A stretch of 64,000 bases of DNA from Rhizopus arrhizus (taxonomy: Eukaryota > Mucoromycota > Mucoromycetes > Mucorales > Rhizopodaceae). The stretch's first letter is position 1. Every line of letters begins with the position of its first letter. Under the pieces are notes generated by a model that saw nothing but the letters and a program-made list of their open reading frames with translations, made no database searches and was not told the origin of the DNA. The position numbers were made by a program, and so were the translations under genes. Below are positions 1-11,035 of this stretch, in pieces. The DNA lies in NCBI GenBank assembly GCA_024220505.1, contig JAKZZE010000033.1:1-64000 (forward strand), in the 5' to 3' direction.

Positions 1-163
1 GTTTTATTTATTAAACCCAAGTGGGCACGCAGTATTTTTATACTAATTTTGCCCGGGTCAGTTCAAAGAGTGAAAGAAGTATCTAAAAACCCCTCTGGGA
101 TTGAGGGTAAAAAAGTTATAGTTTGAAGAAAGGGGACAGAGAAATGGATCCCAGAAAGAGAGG

Positions 164-964
164 CTATTGAGAAAACAGTAAGTAGAGCTCATGTGTTTTG
201 ACGGGAAAGAGCTCAGGAAAGTCGCCACGATCTATATATCCTTTGTTAGCGAAGAAACTGGCTACAGCCCGCTTGATAGGGCCTCTAAGGTGATCGAGAG
301 CACGAAGGATACGACACAGAAACAGGCCACGTGCGGCGCACGTCCTGTCCGCTTCGTCATAGTCGTCGTATTTAGGATCACGAAGGTTCGAGGGGTCTAA
401 AGGATCATAATCATCTTGAACGGGGATCTCAAAGTTCTTTAATAGCGAACGGAGTTCAGTTTCGTAATCATTATGAATTAGGAGGGCAACAAGGTCGCGG
501 TCGGGGTAATGAATGTTGAGGATACGCCTGGTATTAATATTCAGTTGTCGTAGACGAGAGCGTATTTGACCTATAGGAAGGCGGCGGCGTATAGGCAGGT
601 ATAGGAATTTGTAGCTATGGTTGGTCGAGCGAACACTGAAGGTGCCAGCAGCAGCCATTTGACTAGGAAGGGGCGTGGAAGCTTTAAGCTTGGCAGCTTT
701 CTGAGAGGAAGAACCCAAATCGGAAGGCGGAGGACGTTTCTGAGGAGACTTGGGTTGCGATGAGGTTTCGGATGCCAGTGAGGGAGACGTAAGTGGAGGA
801 GGTACCGGTGGAGAGGAGACCAAAGTGGAAGCGGGTTTCTTAGAAGCAACGGCGTTGGATGCATGAGCTAATCGCTCAAGGAGGGAAGCGTTTTGTTGCT
901 TGAGTCGGGTGATTTCAGCCTTAGCTGCAGCGAGTTCTGCTTGTAGCTGCTTTACAGTTGGCAT
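164..964 (-). CDS. Retroelement-associated ORF1-like protein (266 aa), tentative
   Basis: Single uninterrupted ATG-started ORF. Residues 1-35 are a leucine/alanine-rich coiled coil (start MPTVKQLQAELAAAKAEITR). A Pro/Ser/Thr/Lys-rich linker follows to about residue 105, then a basic alpha/beta-looking C-terminal half. This coiled coil plus basic domain layout is like ORF1 proteins of LINE-type non-LTR elements, and I associate this N-terminus with repeated hypothetical proteins of Mucorales genomes; both are inference. No reverse transcriptase or endonuclease ORF is visible in the 163 bases downstream before the window edge. It could instead be a lineage-specific multicopy gene. A MITE and a U6-like copy lie just upstream, consistent with repeat-rich surroundings. 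Confidence 0.4.
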   Translation of the reverse strand: MPTVKQLQAELAAAKAEITRLKQQNASLLERLAHASNAVASKKPASTLVSSPPVPPPLTSPSLASETSSQPKSPQKRPPPSDLGSSSQKAAKLKASTPLPSQMAAAGTFSVRSTNHSYKFLYLPIRRRLPIGQIRSRLRQLNINTRRILNIHYPDRDLVALLIHNDYETELRSLLKNFEIPVQDDYDPLDPSNLRDPKYDDYDEADRTCAARGLFLCRILRALDHLRGPIKRAVASFFANKGYIDRGDFPELFPVKTHELYLLFSQ

Positions 965-1054
965 GGATCAAGTCTGTTGTTGTGGATAGCTTTCCAAATA
1001 AGGCAAGAATCTATGGAAAGTGATGGAAAGCGGAAAAAGAGCTGTACATGGAAG

Positions 1055-1158
1055 TACACTATTTCCAGAAATTAAAGTCGCCGTGACTTGTCGCAATTAC
1101 ATATAAATTGTATTATAAAACTTCACAAAATGCGACTTCAATTTCTGGAAATAGTGTA
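1055..1158. mobile_element. Tc1/mariner-type MITE (100 bp plus TA duplication)
   Basis: TA at 1055-1056 and 1157-1158 bracket a 100-bp sequence whose ends are inverted repeats of about 25 bp, starting CACTATTTCCAGAAATT. The arms (1057-1081 and 1132-1156) differ at one position. There is no coding capacity. The terminal sequence matches the outer termini of the 7-kb element at 20514-27530 at 22 of 25 positions, so it is probably a non-autonomous relative of that family. TA duplication and CACT-type ends are typical of Tc1/mariner elements. Confidence 0.8.
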
Positions 1159-1182
1159 TAAGTATCAAGTAGTAAAGCCTTT

Positions 1183-1226
1183 ATGAGGAGATATATCGAC
1201 ATGCTCATTGAGCCTCTGTCACTTAT

Positions 1227-1258
<32 letters not shown>

Positions 1259-1298
1259 GGCCCCTGCACAAGGATGACACTAAATGAGGAGATATATC
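1183..1298 (+). ncRNA. U6 snRNA-like sequence flanked by 15-bp direct repeats (probable retrocopy)
   Basis: Bases about 1228-1280 match the U6 core: TTGGAACGATACAGAGA (ACAGAGA box), the AGC triad, and an internal stem-loop region with CCCCTGCACAAGGATGACAC. Upstream, 1198-1220 can fold into a 5' stem (GACA/TGTC and GCTC/GAGC pairs). The usual U6 3' tail after GATGACAC is missing. Instead the 15-bp sequence ATGAGGAGATATATC at 1183-1197 is repeated exactly at 1284-1298. Such flanking duplications are the hallmark of LINE-mediated retrocopies, so this is more likely a 3'-truncated pseudogene than the active gene. However, the catalytic core is intact and a TATA-like GTATAAG lies near 1156. Confidence 0.65.
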
Positions 1299-1805
1299 AG
1301 TTTACTGTTATTTTGAAAAATGTACATACAAAGTTTTTCTTAAAAATAGCTAGTTATGTGTAGTGACTAAGCTAAAAAAGAGGTGATGACTTCAAAATAA
1401 TTTTAAGACTCTACATGTTCATAAATATATTAGAAGCGGAAAGAAAATTTGATCCGGATATACTTATAATGTCTTTTATATCATCTGCTATAAAGTAAGT
1501 TTGCAAATCTATACCATTGTTGAAAATCAACTGAAGTCCTAATCAGGAAATTTAAGTCATCGGAGAAATGGTTTTTCGCCTTTCTTTTCAAAAATGCATG
1601 AAAAAGCTTGGTACTCTGCAAGACATTCAACTTTTACATGTCTAAGCCACTTACCATCTTTTTAGTGTTTGTCCGGAAAAGCCCTCTTGGTTGTCGGACT
1701 ATTTTCAATCTCAGTTGTGCTTCGGAAAAGCTCTATCTTGCGTGTAAATGTATTCATGAGACTGAACTATCAACCGTTCTTTCTCTGACTATATAATCCA
1801 TAACA
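1299..1805. other. Intergenic, upstream of RPL14; no gene seen
   Basis: A+T-rich DNA between the U6-like copy and the RPL14 start. A short ORF around 1608-1796 has no recognisable features. The stretch presumably holds the RPL14 promoter, but no specific element is identified. Confidence 0.5.
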
Positions 1806-2526
1806 ATGGTTGTACGTATCCGTCCAAAATTATTATAAACAGAAAAATAGATAAAAGGAGAATGGATGTTTGAAAAAAGATGGATGAAAAGAGTGGAGGG
1901 GAATAAGGGCAAAATAGGAAATTAGGGGAGAGAGAAGAGGACATGAAGGGAATTAAATTGCAAATAGAATGGATATTAAACTAAATTTGTATAGCAAGGT
2001 ACCTTTAAGCGTCAAGTCGAAGTTGGCCGTGTTGTCCTTATTAACCACGGTGCTGATGCTGGCAAATTAGCTGTCATCGTTGATATTATTGACCACAACC
2101 GCGTAAGTCTTTTATAATAACGATCTGGATAAAGTTTGACTGAATTGGGAATGACTATTAGGCTCTCATTGACGGCCCCACCACTGGCGTTGCTCGTCAA
2201 GCTTTCCCTTACCGCCGTTTGGTTTTGACTCCCATTGTTCTCAAGAAACTCCCCCGTAGTGTCGGTCAATCCGCTCTTAAGAAGGCTTTGGAAAAGAGCG
2301 ATGTCATTGCTGCCTGGAACAAGACCGCCTGGGCCAAGAAGATCGAACAACGCAAGATTCGTACTTCTTTGTCCGATTTCGACCGCTTCAAGTTGAACAA
2401 GTTGAAAAACAAGGTAACAGAAAAATGAAAGGTTAAAAAAGGGTTATATGTTTAAATCCGAGTTTTATTTTATTATAGCGTCGTTTCGCTCTTGCCTCAA
2501 CTGTCAAGGCTGCCAAGAAGCAATAA
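1806..2526 (+). CDS. RPL14: 60S ribosomal protein L14 (eL14)
   Basis: Component of the large cytosolic ribosomal subunit. Four exons: 1806-1811, 1995-2102, 2162-2413 and 2479-2526, giving 137 aa, the usual size for fungal eL14. Exon 1 is only ATG GTT, followed by a 183-nt intron starting GTACGT; reading through gives [20 protein letters not shown]. Family landmarks are the KOW-like N-terminus ([20 protein letters not shown]), ALIDGP, and the [15 protein letters not shown] segment. The short lysine-rich C-terminus ends AAKKQ. A long first intron right after the start codon is common in ribosomal protein genes. It ends tail-to-tail with the SMG6-like gene, 56 bp apart. Confidence 0.93.
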
Positions 2527-2582
2527 GGAGGTCCTTTTTTTTCTTCGTTAAATAAAAGCACATGTTTTAATATGTACTTCAT

Positions 2583-4731
2583 TCATCGATGTTTCCAAGT
2601 GTATTCATAGGATTTTTCAAAGTCGGGTTTGGAAATTAAGTTGTCCCAATCGTTTACTGTTTTAACCAGCAATCTCTTGCGAGTTTTTGGATCGCCAAAT
2701 AATTCTGCCCAATAAGCTAAGTCTTCATCATTAGTAATAAGGGCAAGTCTCTCTGGCTGATTCTCTTCAGCTGTTTCTTGTATTTTACTGTGATAATATA
2801 ATAAGCAGCTAAGGATTTGACGATACTTCATAGGAACATCGTTAAAAGTATAAGTTTCACCATCGTTTGAGTCCTCTTCCTTTAAATCTTGATAATCGTA
2901 CACTTCCTCTTCATCTGATGATTCAATATCAGAACCTTCATCCCTGGTTCTTCTTGATGTCGGCACCAAAATACTACTATTAGAAGTGCTACTGCTTGTA
3001 ACAGATGCAGCATCTTCATCATTACTGTCATTGTTTTCATGTTCAGACAAAAGTAGTTCATCCAATTTATCTGTTTCACTTTCCTCTCCAATCCAATACG
3101 TTTCGGCATGGTCCCAATCAGATAATTTCTCACCAAGCTTTTGTGTACGAAGAGAAGAAGTGGTGATTGTTTCCTTCACTTTTGTCTCAAGCAGTTTTTG
3201 ATCCAAATAACGATTTGATTCTCTTGCTTGCAAGTTCATGTGTGAACTTCCTTTCTTATAATCATCTAGTAAATCAATAACTACAGCAAAATGGCAATAT
3301 ATAGGTTATTTTACGCTATACATGCTTTTAAGCTATTTCACAAACCTTCAAGCGGGACAATTATTTCTAATGAGCTTTGTCCAGGAGACTGATTAGCCCA
3401 TTTTTTGACCTTGGGTAGCCCATCCAAGAAAACGGTAACGTCCACTATACATGTATATACATCCTTGTGTGTCTTTTCCTCCTTTTTAGTTAATGAAATT
3501 GATGACATACGATTTACATTCTTCTCTAAAGAGGACACTTGTTCCATCAAACGTTGAGTAGCTAATGCTTTCATGAATCGATTTTGTTGTTGGCGCTGTA
3601 TACATCAAGTTAAATACGCTTATATGCCATAATTTTTCTTTTCTTTTCTTTTCTTTTCTTTTCCTTTTTTACCTTTGCATTTTCATCTACTATATTATAT
3701 TTCTGCTCACCTTGGCTGTATTGAATAAAGTTGAATGTCTGTAAGTAAACCAACAATTAATTAGCAACTTTTATTTTGTTTTTTTATGTTACTTACTGTA
3801 GAATCCGCCATCTTTTTGATCATCTCTCTTACTCTTCCCCAGCGCACTTGTCTTTTTGCTTCCGAATTTTGTTCAGCCTCATAAACCTGTTCCTTAAAAA
3901 AATCGACTGTTTGATGAAATGAAGTCAGAGGGACAATGCCTAAGAGTTGTAAATCTTCTGAAATCGGATAAGTAGATGGTAATGTATTTAATACAGGATC
4001 TGGAAAGGAGGGATGACTGACTAGTAAAGATACAAAGGATTGAACAGCATCTAATAATGCCTTTTTTTCTGAGTCTCTATGTCTAGTAGATACTGCTGAA
4101 CAGTGTTGTGATAGGGCGGTAAAGTTGGACGAGATAAAAGTAGACCAAATGCAAAGTCCTTGTAATAAGACATCATCTACTATAGGTTCCAGAATTTTAT
4201 CTTCCATTTTTGCAAATGCCTCCCTTGAAGATCGGTAAAGATTCCTTAAAAGTGAAAACACAAAGGTATATAGATATACTTGTGAAGATAAAATCAACGG
4301 TCGCAGAGTAATGTTTGTTTTTTCTTTTAGCTTTTCTCCAGCAACCCAAATGGAAATCATTGCAATCGTAATTGTGCGTGTCAAAGTTGTTTTGAGAATA
4401 TGGAGAGTAGTAGTTGTTTTTCATCCTGGTTCACAACAAGATCATGCACAACTTGTCCGAGTTGGTTAGTAATAGGCAACACAGCTGGAAGACTTTCATT
4501 ATCTTCATTCTGATTAAACATGATTGACCTGTGTATGTGCAAAAAGGATTCAACAAACTGCGATATCATAACAATAGGTGATTCACCACCCGAAACTTTC
4601 GTAGTATCAAGCTTCAGTTTTGAATAAAATGAATTCATGTTGTCCCTTGCAACTGATGAAGGGAATTTTACTGCCAGACTAGAAAACGTTGTATTAAATT
4701 AACAAATAAACATTTTAGCCAATATCCCCAC

Positions 4732-4770
<39 letters not shown>

Positions 4771-5768
4771 ATAGAATACCTCATACAATAATACCAGACA
4801 ACATCGATGGCGTTTCCATTCGATATCGATGCAAGTGCTAATTGACAATAAGGCTTACCGCTCAATCGAAATACATCTGTAGCCTTGAGATAGCATGTCT
4901 TTGCTAATGCCCAATATTCTGTATACTTTTTGTTTTTGTTTTGCATAGCTAACTGTGCATGGTAGCGCGACAAATCACCAAGACAGATGTAATTAAACTG
5001 TAAGAGGCGTGCTATAGTATCATTATCCTCTTGTTTAAATTGCTCAATACCAAATACTTTTGTATCTTCAATGTGATAATCTGATTTTATCTTGCTGTTC
5101 AACTCTCTATAAAACTTAAATGCTGATTCGATGCGTAAAAGTAGCTTCTTTTCTAGCTCTTTATCGCCTGGCTTATGACGTAGTTTACTACGAATACCCT
5201 CAATGTCTGCATAAAAGATATATCTCCATATTTTGTCTTCAATGTGATGATCATGGCATAAGTTAATTCAGTATCGAGTATTCTCTTGTAAGCCTTTTTA
5301 AGCTAATTCAGTGTTCTTGTTAGTCACTAATGCAGAAACATGTCGTTGTTATTGTACCTTTGACGAACATATTCTATCTCTTCTTCTGTTGCAGTTATCT
5401 GTTCTATAGCAGCTACCTTGCCATATGACTTTGTTGTTTGTTGAGAAGTTTGAGTAGTTTATCTTAAGTTGCTTTTGAAGCTCACTCAATTGTTTTTCTA
5501 AAGCATGTGATTCACTTTTATTTTTATAAAAAGAATTATTAGAATACAGACACAAGCAATTCTTTTTATACCTTGCAAGGTCGGCTAAGTTAAGTATAGA
5601 TTCTTTATTCAAAATACCTTCTTCTTTTTTATTTTCAGCTTGGTTCTTCGTATTTCTTGGGCGTCGTCCTTCTTCGACCACTTTTATTTTTATGTTGGCT
5701 TTGGTTTTATTTAAATTTGATTGATTACTAGATTGCATAATAGTTGATTTGAAAAAGTCATTATCCAA
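2583..5768 (-). CDS. EST1/SMG6-like NMD endonuclease with PIN domain; frame broken at least twice
   Basis: Spliced exons on the minus strand: 5768-5358, 5302-4780, 4678-3797, 3738-3673, 3595-3346 and 3280-2583. The N-terminal half shows the EST1/SMG5-7 14-3-3/TPR region (CLGDLSRYHAQLA, GKPYCQLALAS, SLAVKFPSSVARDN). The C-terminus is a PIN nuclease domain with acidic residues in IVDVTVFLD, the ARESNRYLD helix and LALITNDEDLAYWA, separated by a long acidic insert. This is the SMG6 architecture: cleavage of mRNA near premature stop codons in nonsense-mediated decay. Homology continues across two points only after a 1-nt shift, near 5256 and near 4390; a third ambiguity lies near 5430. The intron 4779-4679 contains a 36-nt homopolymer at 4734-4769. 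If repaired, about 943 aa. Assembly error or decay are both possible. Confidence 0.8.
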
Positions 5769-6953
5769 CTTATTTTACAAAAAAAAAAGTAACAATTATA
5801 ATAAAAAATTCTATTGTGATAAAACAATGCAGTGGGAAAGTTTTTGATCATATGGAGGCCGTACTCCGACTAAAGGCGTCACTTCTAAATAGTTGTTTCT
5901 TCATTTTAATGTGCTTAATCGTTTAGAATGTGTATAAAATGTTATATTCTTCGCTTTCATTTATATCTACTTCCTTGTTTGTTGAAGCATTAACCGTGTT
6001 AATTTTATCTGATAGCAGTAAAAGAGCAAGATGTTGAATTGCTTAAGTAGCTGACTTCTTTTTCCCAAAGTTCATTTATTCTAAGATACTTTTAGTATCG
6101 ACAGGAGATTTGCAAGCCAGCTATTGTGATGCCCCCTTTTTTTCTTTGTAAGAAGATTGAAAGCAATTTACTATCTACTCATAACTTTCGCATATTTATG
6201 TACAACGTATAGAAAAGATTCACGCTCCCTCACAATGTATTTCTTTTACTGCTTGCTATAAATTAGAAACGGCAGTGTTTTACTTGTATAATTGCGACAA
6301 GACTTTTATAATCATGTATTATCCGTTATTGCCCAAATAGTTTCATAATCACCGGCTTATATATTTATAGATGTCAGCCAATATTTCTAATCAAATTTAT
6401 AGCCTTTTTGCTGCTTTCTGCTTTTGTTGCCTGGCAAGAAAGCAACCAAACAGTTATTGAAGAACAAAGTACTTGCAGACTTACTCAAAAGACTTGATGT
6501 CTATAGCTGTCTATATATTGTTAAAAGAGCAGTGACATTTAATAAACCTGCTCAAATAGGAAATTTTGGGATTTCTTTAAAAACTTGCTGTAAGAAGCAT
6601 TCATATTGAGAGTAATGAATTATTTCCATATAAATATTGAAGAATGATGCTTGTTAATTTCAAATAATATTAAGTATGAACATTTCATAGGCATAGGAAA
6701 AGACAAAGTCAGGGGCATTGCCTCTTTCATTGCCCTTACGATTTCCTCTAATGGCAATAACTTCCTTTGATATTATTTAATTTGTATCCTATCATTCAAA
6801 CAAATGTAATAAATAATCAGTATGCCCTATCCTTTAACATGCTTGTTACATTATAGAGCTTCTCATTATTATAATTTGAATACAAGAGTCTATTCAGGCA
6901 TAACAAATAAAAATGCATTTATTTAAAATGATACATATAGAAGCATCTTTTAT
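5769..6953. other. Intergenic region between SMG6-like gene and SET2 3' end; no gene seen
   Basis: About 1.2 kb of A+T-rich DNA. The only longer ORF (6424-6609, plus strand, 61 codons) has no recognisable domain and low-complexity composition, so I do not call it. It should contain the SMG6-like promoter near 5800-6000. Confidence 0.5.
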
Positions 6954-9719
6954 TTACAATTGCTTAAAGGTATCAATAAACTTTTCAATCTTTACACGTA
7001 AATTACTATCTAGTGCTTTGATCTTCCTACCAGACTTCATTTCTTTATCCACAATATAATGTGTGATCTATACACGAATAACCAAAATTTAAGTTAATAC
7101 TCTTTCTTTTTTTCTTCTTCTCTTCTTATACTCTTTACCTTTCTTGCCATATCTTTAAACAAGTGTTTGTCACCTTTCCATAAACATTGTTGATTTGTTA
7201 AACTCAAATATTTTATAACCACTTTTCCAATCTCATTTTTTAGTTCATCTCATTTAAACCTTCGTCTTCTTCAGTTATGCTAGCCGCAGGCGTTGATATT
7301 TTCCCAGCAGTAGGGTGAGGTGACGGTGATCGTGAAAGAGGAGGCTGTGAAGGAGGAGGAGGTGGAGGCGGTGGAGGAGAAAGGACAGGTGGTGGTGGCG
7401 GTGGAAGTGGAAATGGTGGAGGAGAAGAAGTAGGCGGAACAACATGAGCTTGATCTTCTTGAGGTAGTTCCCATTGTGCTTGTTGCGTAAGTGTATTGTA
7501 ATAATAACCTGATCCATCTTCATTCATGACTAACTGCCAATTCACAGGTAATGATGACTGTTCTTGTGTTGGACAATAATAATTATAATTATAGTAATAA
7601 TAATAATAATTATAATAATCGTACAGATCGTTTTGGCTATTTACAGTAGTAACATTATTTTTGTAAGTCCAGTGGGTATATCGCTTGGTAATGTTGGATA
7701 CTTCATTATCCTCGCTAATTCTTCAATTGTTGTATTTATGGGAATATATTCATAATAGTCATCATCTGGATCGAATAGCTCTCTAGTCGATTCAAATCTA
7801 ATCTTTTTCTTTGGACTTGTTTCTTTTTTCTCACTACTAAATACATTGTTACCTTCAGCAGAAGCAGTGGTGATAATATCATTAGGAGCGGCAATTATAG
7901 TAGTATCCTCCAAAATAGGTGTAATACCCATAGCAATATGATCAGTAACATCAATAGTATCAGTAATAAGGCTACCATGATTATTGTCTGTCATCTCCAC
8001 ATGGGGTCTTTTAGGGATGCGGTAGACACTTTTCAGTTCTTTCCATTTATTTAATAGATCTGTTGCTAATTGACTAATTTTTTCATTTTCGTGTTTAGTA
8101 AATCGATCGACCACATCAAGTAGTTTACAGTCTTCAAGTCCATTTCGATTAGCAAGTGGCAATTGTTCCAATACCTCTAGTGACTTGTATACAATGGTGT
8201 CATTATGCTTCCATTCGCCCAGCCAAAACTTGAGCATTCTAAGACCGTGTAACCGGATAATCATTTTCAAAATATCTCTTCCATACGAATTATATGGATT
8301 TGTTAATTTTAATCGCATTAAAAGTTTGTTGACCAGCTTTGGTTTTCCAACTGAGTTCAACATTTTCTTTACAAACGCTTGAACTCTATCCATATCCTGC
8401 AGAGGCTGAATCTTTTCAATATTCACTTCATTATCATCTTCTGAGGAACTATCTGAATCTGTCAACACCTCTTCTTCCACGTGTTCGTTTGTTGCTGCTG
8501 CTCCAATAAATCCTTTACAGTTTACTTCACCACAAAAGCATTTTTGTGCTACAGCTCCGTATCGTTCAAATTTATAATCAAAAGTCAATTCTTCTCCCGC
8601 TTTGATGTTTCGACTTGTGAATATTCCGATTCTCATCTTTTTACCAATCACCCATTTCTGAGTCACACAGTTTGGACGACAAGAATGGTTCATGAACCTC
8701 GCCAGACAGCCCTTTCTTGTAGCATCGATGACTTCATCGTTTTTGAGCGTCATGAAATAATAATGCTTGAACCCTTGAGCATCATATTCTCTTGTTCGAT
8801 GCAAAAATTCATTTTGGGTGATGACTTCTCCAATATATTCCATAATAAATGAATTACTACAATAGTCAAATCAGTAATAATGCACAAGTAAAAACAGTGA
8901 AATTTACCTTGATAAATCAGTTAATGCTCTTAAACCATAGCCCTTTTTTTCAGTTCGAATAACATCAACTCTAGCATATTGTCCAAGCTGAAATCGTCTA
9001 TTTCTACATAATCTACCACACGGACAATCTTGAGCGATACATTCCATAAACATCATACGATTGATACAAGCATTATCATCACCGCAAGCTTCAGAAGGGT
9101 CATCTAGGTCTGGATCATATTTACATTCACACGGCATAGATTCCTCTGCCATAGATCTTCCTGTTGCTGAGCCAATATATATGTTTTCTCCTATGTTTTC
9201 ATATGTTTCCATAGCATCAGCAGTAGCTGATGGTAACTGTTTTGTATCAATCATTTTCATTAACTGGCTGTCTGTATTATCTTGATATGATTCTTCTGAT
9301 ACAATTGAATGTTCATATTCTGCAACATAACCTTCCGATAGGGTTTCCTCTTGTCTTTCCTTTTCTGACATGTCATCATCTTGCTCTATATCCAAATCTT
9401 CCTCTTGCTCCGAGCAATAGCAGTCATCATCCTCTTCTTCGGTATTTACCGGGGCTCTTGGGGGTCGCTTCGAGCCAAATTCGAAATGGAACTCAAACAT
9501 ACTTGTCTTGACCACAATAGACTGTTGCTGTTGCTTTTGTTGGTCTTGTTCTTTTGTATCTTGTTTCATTCTATCCCACATTTCTTGTGAAGTATTTGTA
9601 GTGGAAGTAAGTTGAACAACATTCACTTTTGAAGAAGGATGAGTCGGTTTTAATTGTGTCTTGTCCAATACTTGAAAAGAATGGGTGTTATTAAAGGATG
9701 CGTCGTCATTCAACGTCAT
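6954..9719 (-). CDS. SET2: Histone H3-K36 methyltransferase SET2; C-terminal frame interrupted
   Basis: Trimethylates H3K36 during Pol II elongation. Exon 1 (9719-8908) carries an acidic N-terminus and the cysteine-rich AWS domain (MPCECKYDPD, CINRMMFMEC). Exon 2 (8856-7702) holds the SET domain (MEYIGEVI, RFMNHSCRPNC, GEELTFDYKFERYG) and post-SET (CFCGEVNCKGFIG). A TFIIS-N/LEDGF-like helical region follows, then exon 3 (7636-7139) with a WW domain (LPVNWQLVMNEDGSGYYYN) and Pro-rich stretch. Exon 4 (7067-6954) ends the SRI domain that binds the phosphorylated Pol II tail. The exon 2/3 join is either a 65-nt intron with a poor GTATCC donor or a 1-nt deletion. Near 7240 the frame into SRI needs a 1-nt insertion, with no intron able to explain it. 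If repaired, about 859 aa. Confidence 0.88.
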
Positions 9720-11035
9720 ACCTGAATTTACTTTCTTAATTATTATATAGTTTGCTGGGTCTTCAATGATCTATGCAGGCATAATTAAAGTAAGTATATG
9801 TTTTTAATCGTCCTGCCCTTTTACTTACAAATATTTAATAAAAAAACAAAAAAAAAGAAAAATATTGAAAAAAGCGTTTCTTATAAAGTCTGGTTGGTTC
9901 AACCAGCTTAATTGTGATTTTTTTGTGACCGGAATAAAATACCGGACATTTTTTTTTCGAGACAGTGATCTTGCTAATGTGATAACTGATTAGGCTCACA
10001 TTTATCATTTTCAAGCAATGGTATAGTTTACGTTTACAATTTATAAAGACATCATTTAAAGTTGAGTACTAATATTATTCATCGATATGAGCTTATATAT
10101 AAATAATGTTTTACTTCTATTTTATTTTATAATAACATTTCAATACAAAAAAAAAAGGAACCAGGAACCAAGCAATTTGATGAAGAGCGAATTCAATATA
10201 AATGAAGTATATGTTATACATGATTGGCTGTAATAAAGAATTTATAAAAACATGATATTCATCTCTATGGAAAAAATAACCAATTTAGATAACGCGCTAT
10301 TGAAAATAGGATTTATCACAAAACAAATCATTTATGAATGGCACAATCTTTTTACTAGTACAGACAAATATGATTGTTTAAACAGGTTACAAGAAAAAAT
10401 AGTGTATGAAAAGAAGTCGAATTTATTCACAGGTTTACTAAACTCACCAGACAATGCTGCTTTTGTGATAAACAAGCTAGTACATGTTCTTCTGTAATGG
10501 CTCTTTTTACTATAATTGAGAAGAATTATAAACCACTATGATCAATAAATAATATGTATTTTGTGTATCAGCTAAACTTGTTCAACCGCAGCAAAGACCT
10601 AATGACTTTCCTAACCAAACGCATTTTCATGTACTTTAGGATTTGTTTTTTAGATGTCGTCATCCAAGCAAGAGCTTACAGCTTTTTTAAGGTCAGCAAG
10701 ATCATAGTTTACATGAACTCAGTTATAGATTAATGTAGTAGAGTTGCTTATTCAACTGGGCAATACGATTCATTTTGATGAATATCTTTTTAGCCCTAAT
10801 TGTTTCGGTGGGAAAAGGCGGGTTTTAAACCTTTTTTTTTTCTATTTTTCTTTTTTTTTTTTTTTTTATGAAAAAGCCTGAATTGTGATAACAAAGAAGG
10901 AAATAAAAAACTCCTCTTTTTCGCCCCTTTTTTTTGTTGTTTTTATTTTTATTATTTTTATTCTTTTTTTATTTTATTTTTTATTTTTCTTTTTTTTTTC
11001 AATTTAATCATTTTCCCTTTTTCTTTCTCAAAAAG
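9720..11035. other. Intergenic, with promoters of SET2 and the bHLH gene
   Basis: Divergent intergenic region. It contains a weak small-ORF candidate (10267-10497, listed separately) and, just before the bHLH start codon, a long pyrimidine tract (10834-11030) made mostly of T. Nothing else is recognisable. Confidence 0.45.
10267..10497 (+). CDS. Small hypothetical protein (76 aa), weak
   Basis: Open frame from ATG 10267 (an in-frame ATG also lies at 10252) to TAA 10497. The protein is helix-prone, without cysteine clusters or membrane segments, and contains EWHNLFTS and VYEKKSNLFTGLLNSPDN. I do not recognise it. Its amphipathic, leucine/lysine composition would fit a small subunit of a larger assembly, but that is a guess. 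Codon composition is as A+T-rich as the surroundings, so it may be non-coding. Confidence 0.3.
   Translation: MEKITNLDNALLKIGFITKQIIYEWHNLFTSTDKYDCLNRLQEKIVYEKKSNLFTGLLNSPDNAAFVINKLVHVLL

Noticed and set aside
2012..2350. 112-codon minus-strand ORF
   Set aside because: Antisense shadow of RPL14 exons 2-3.
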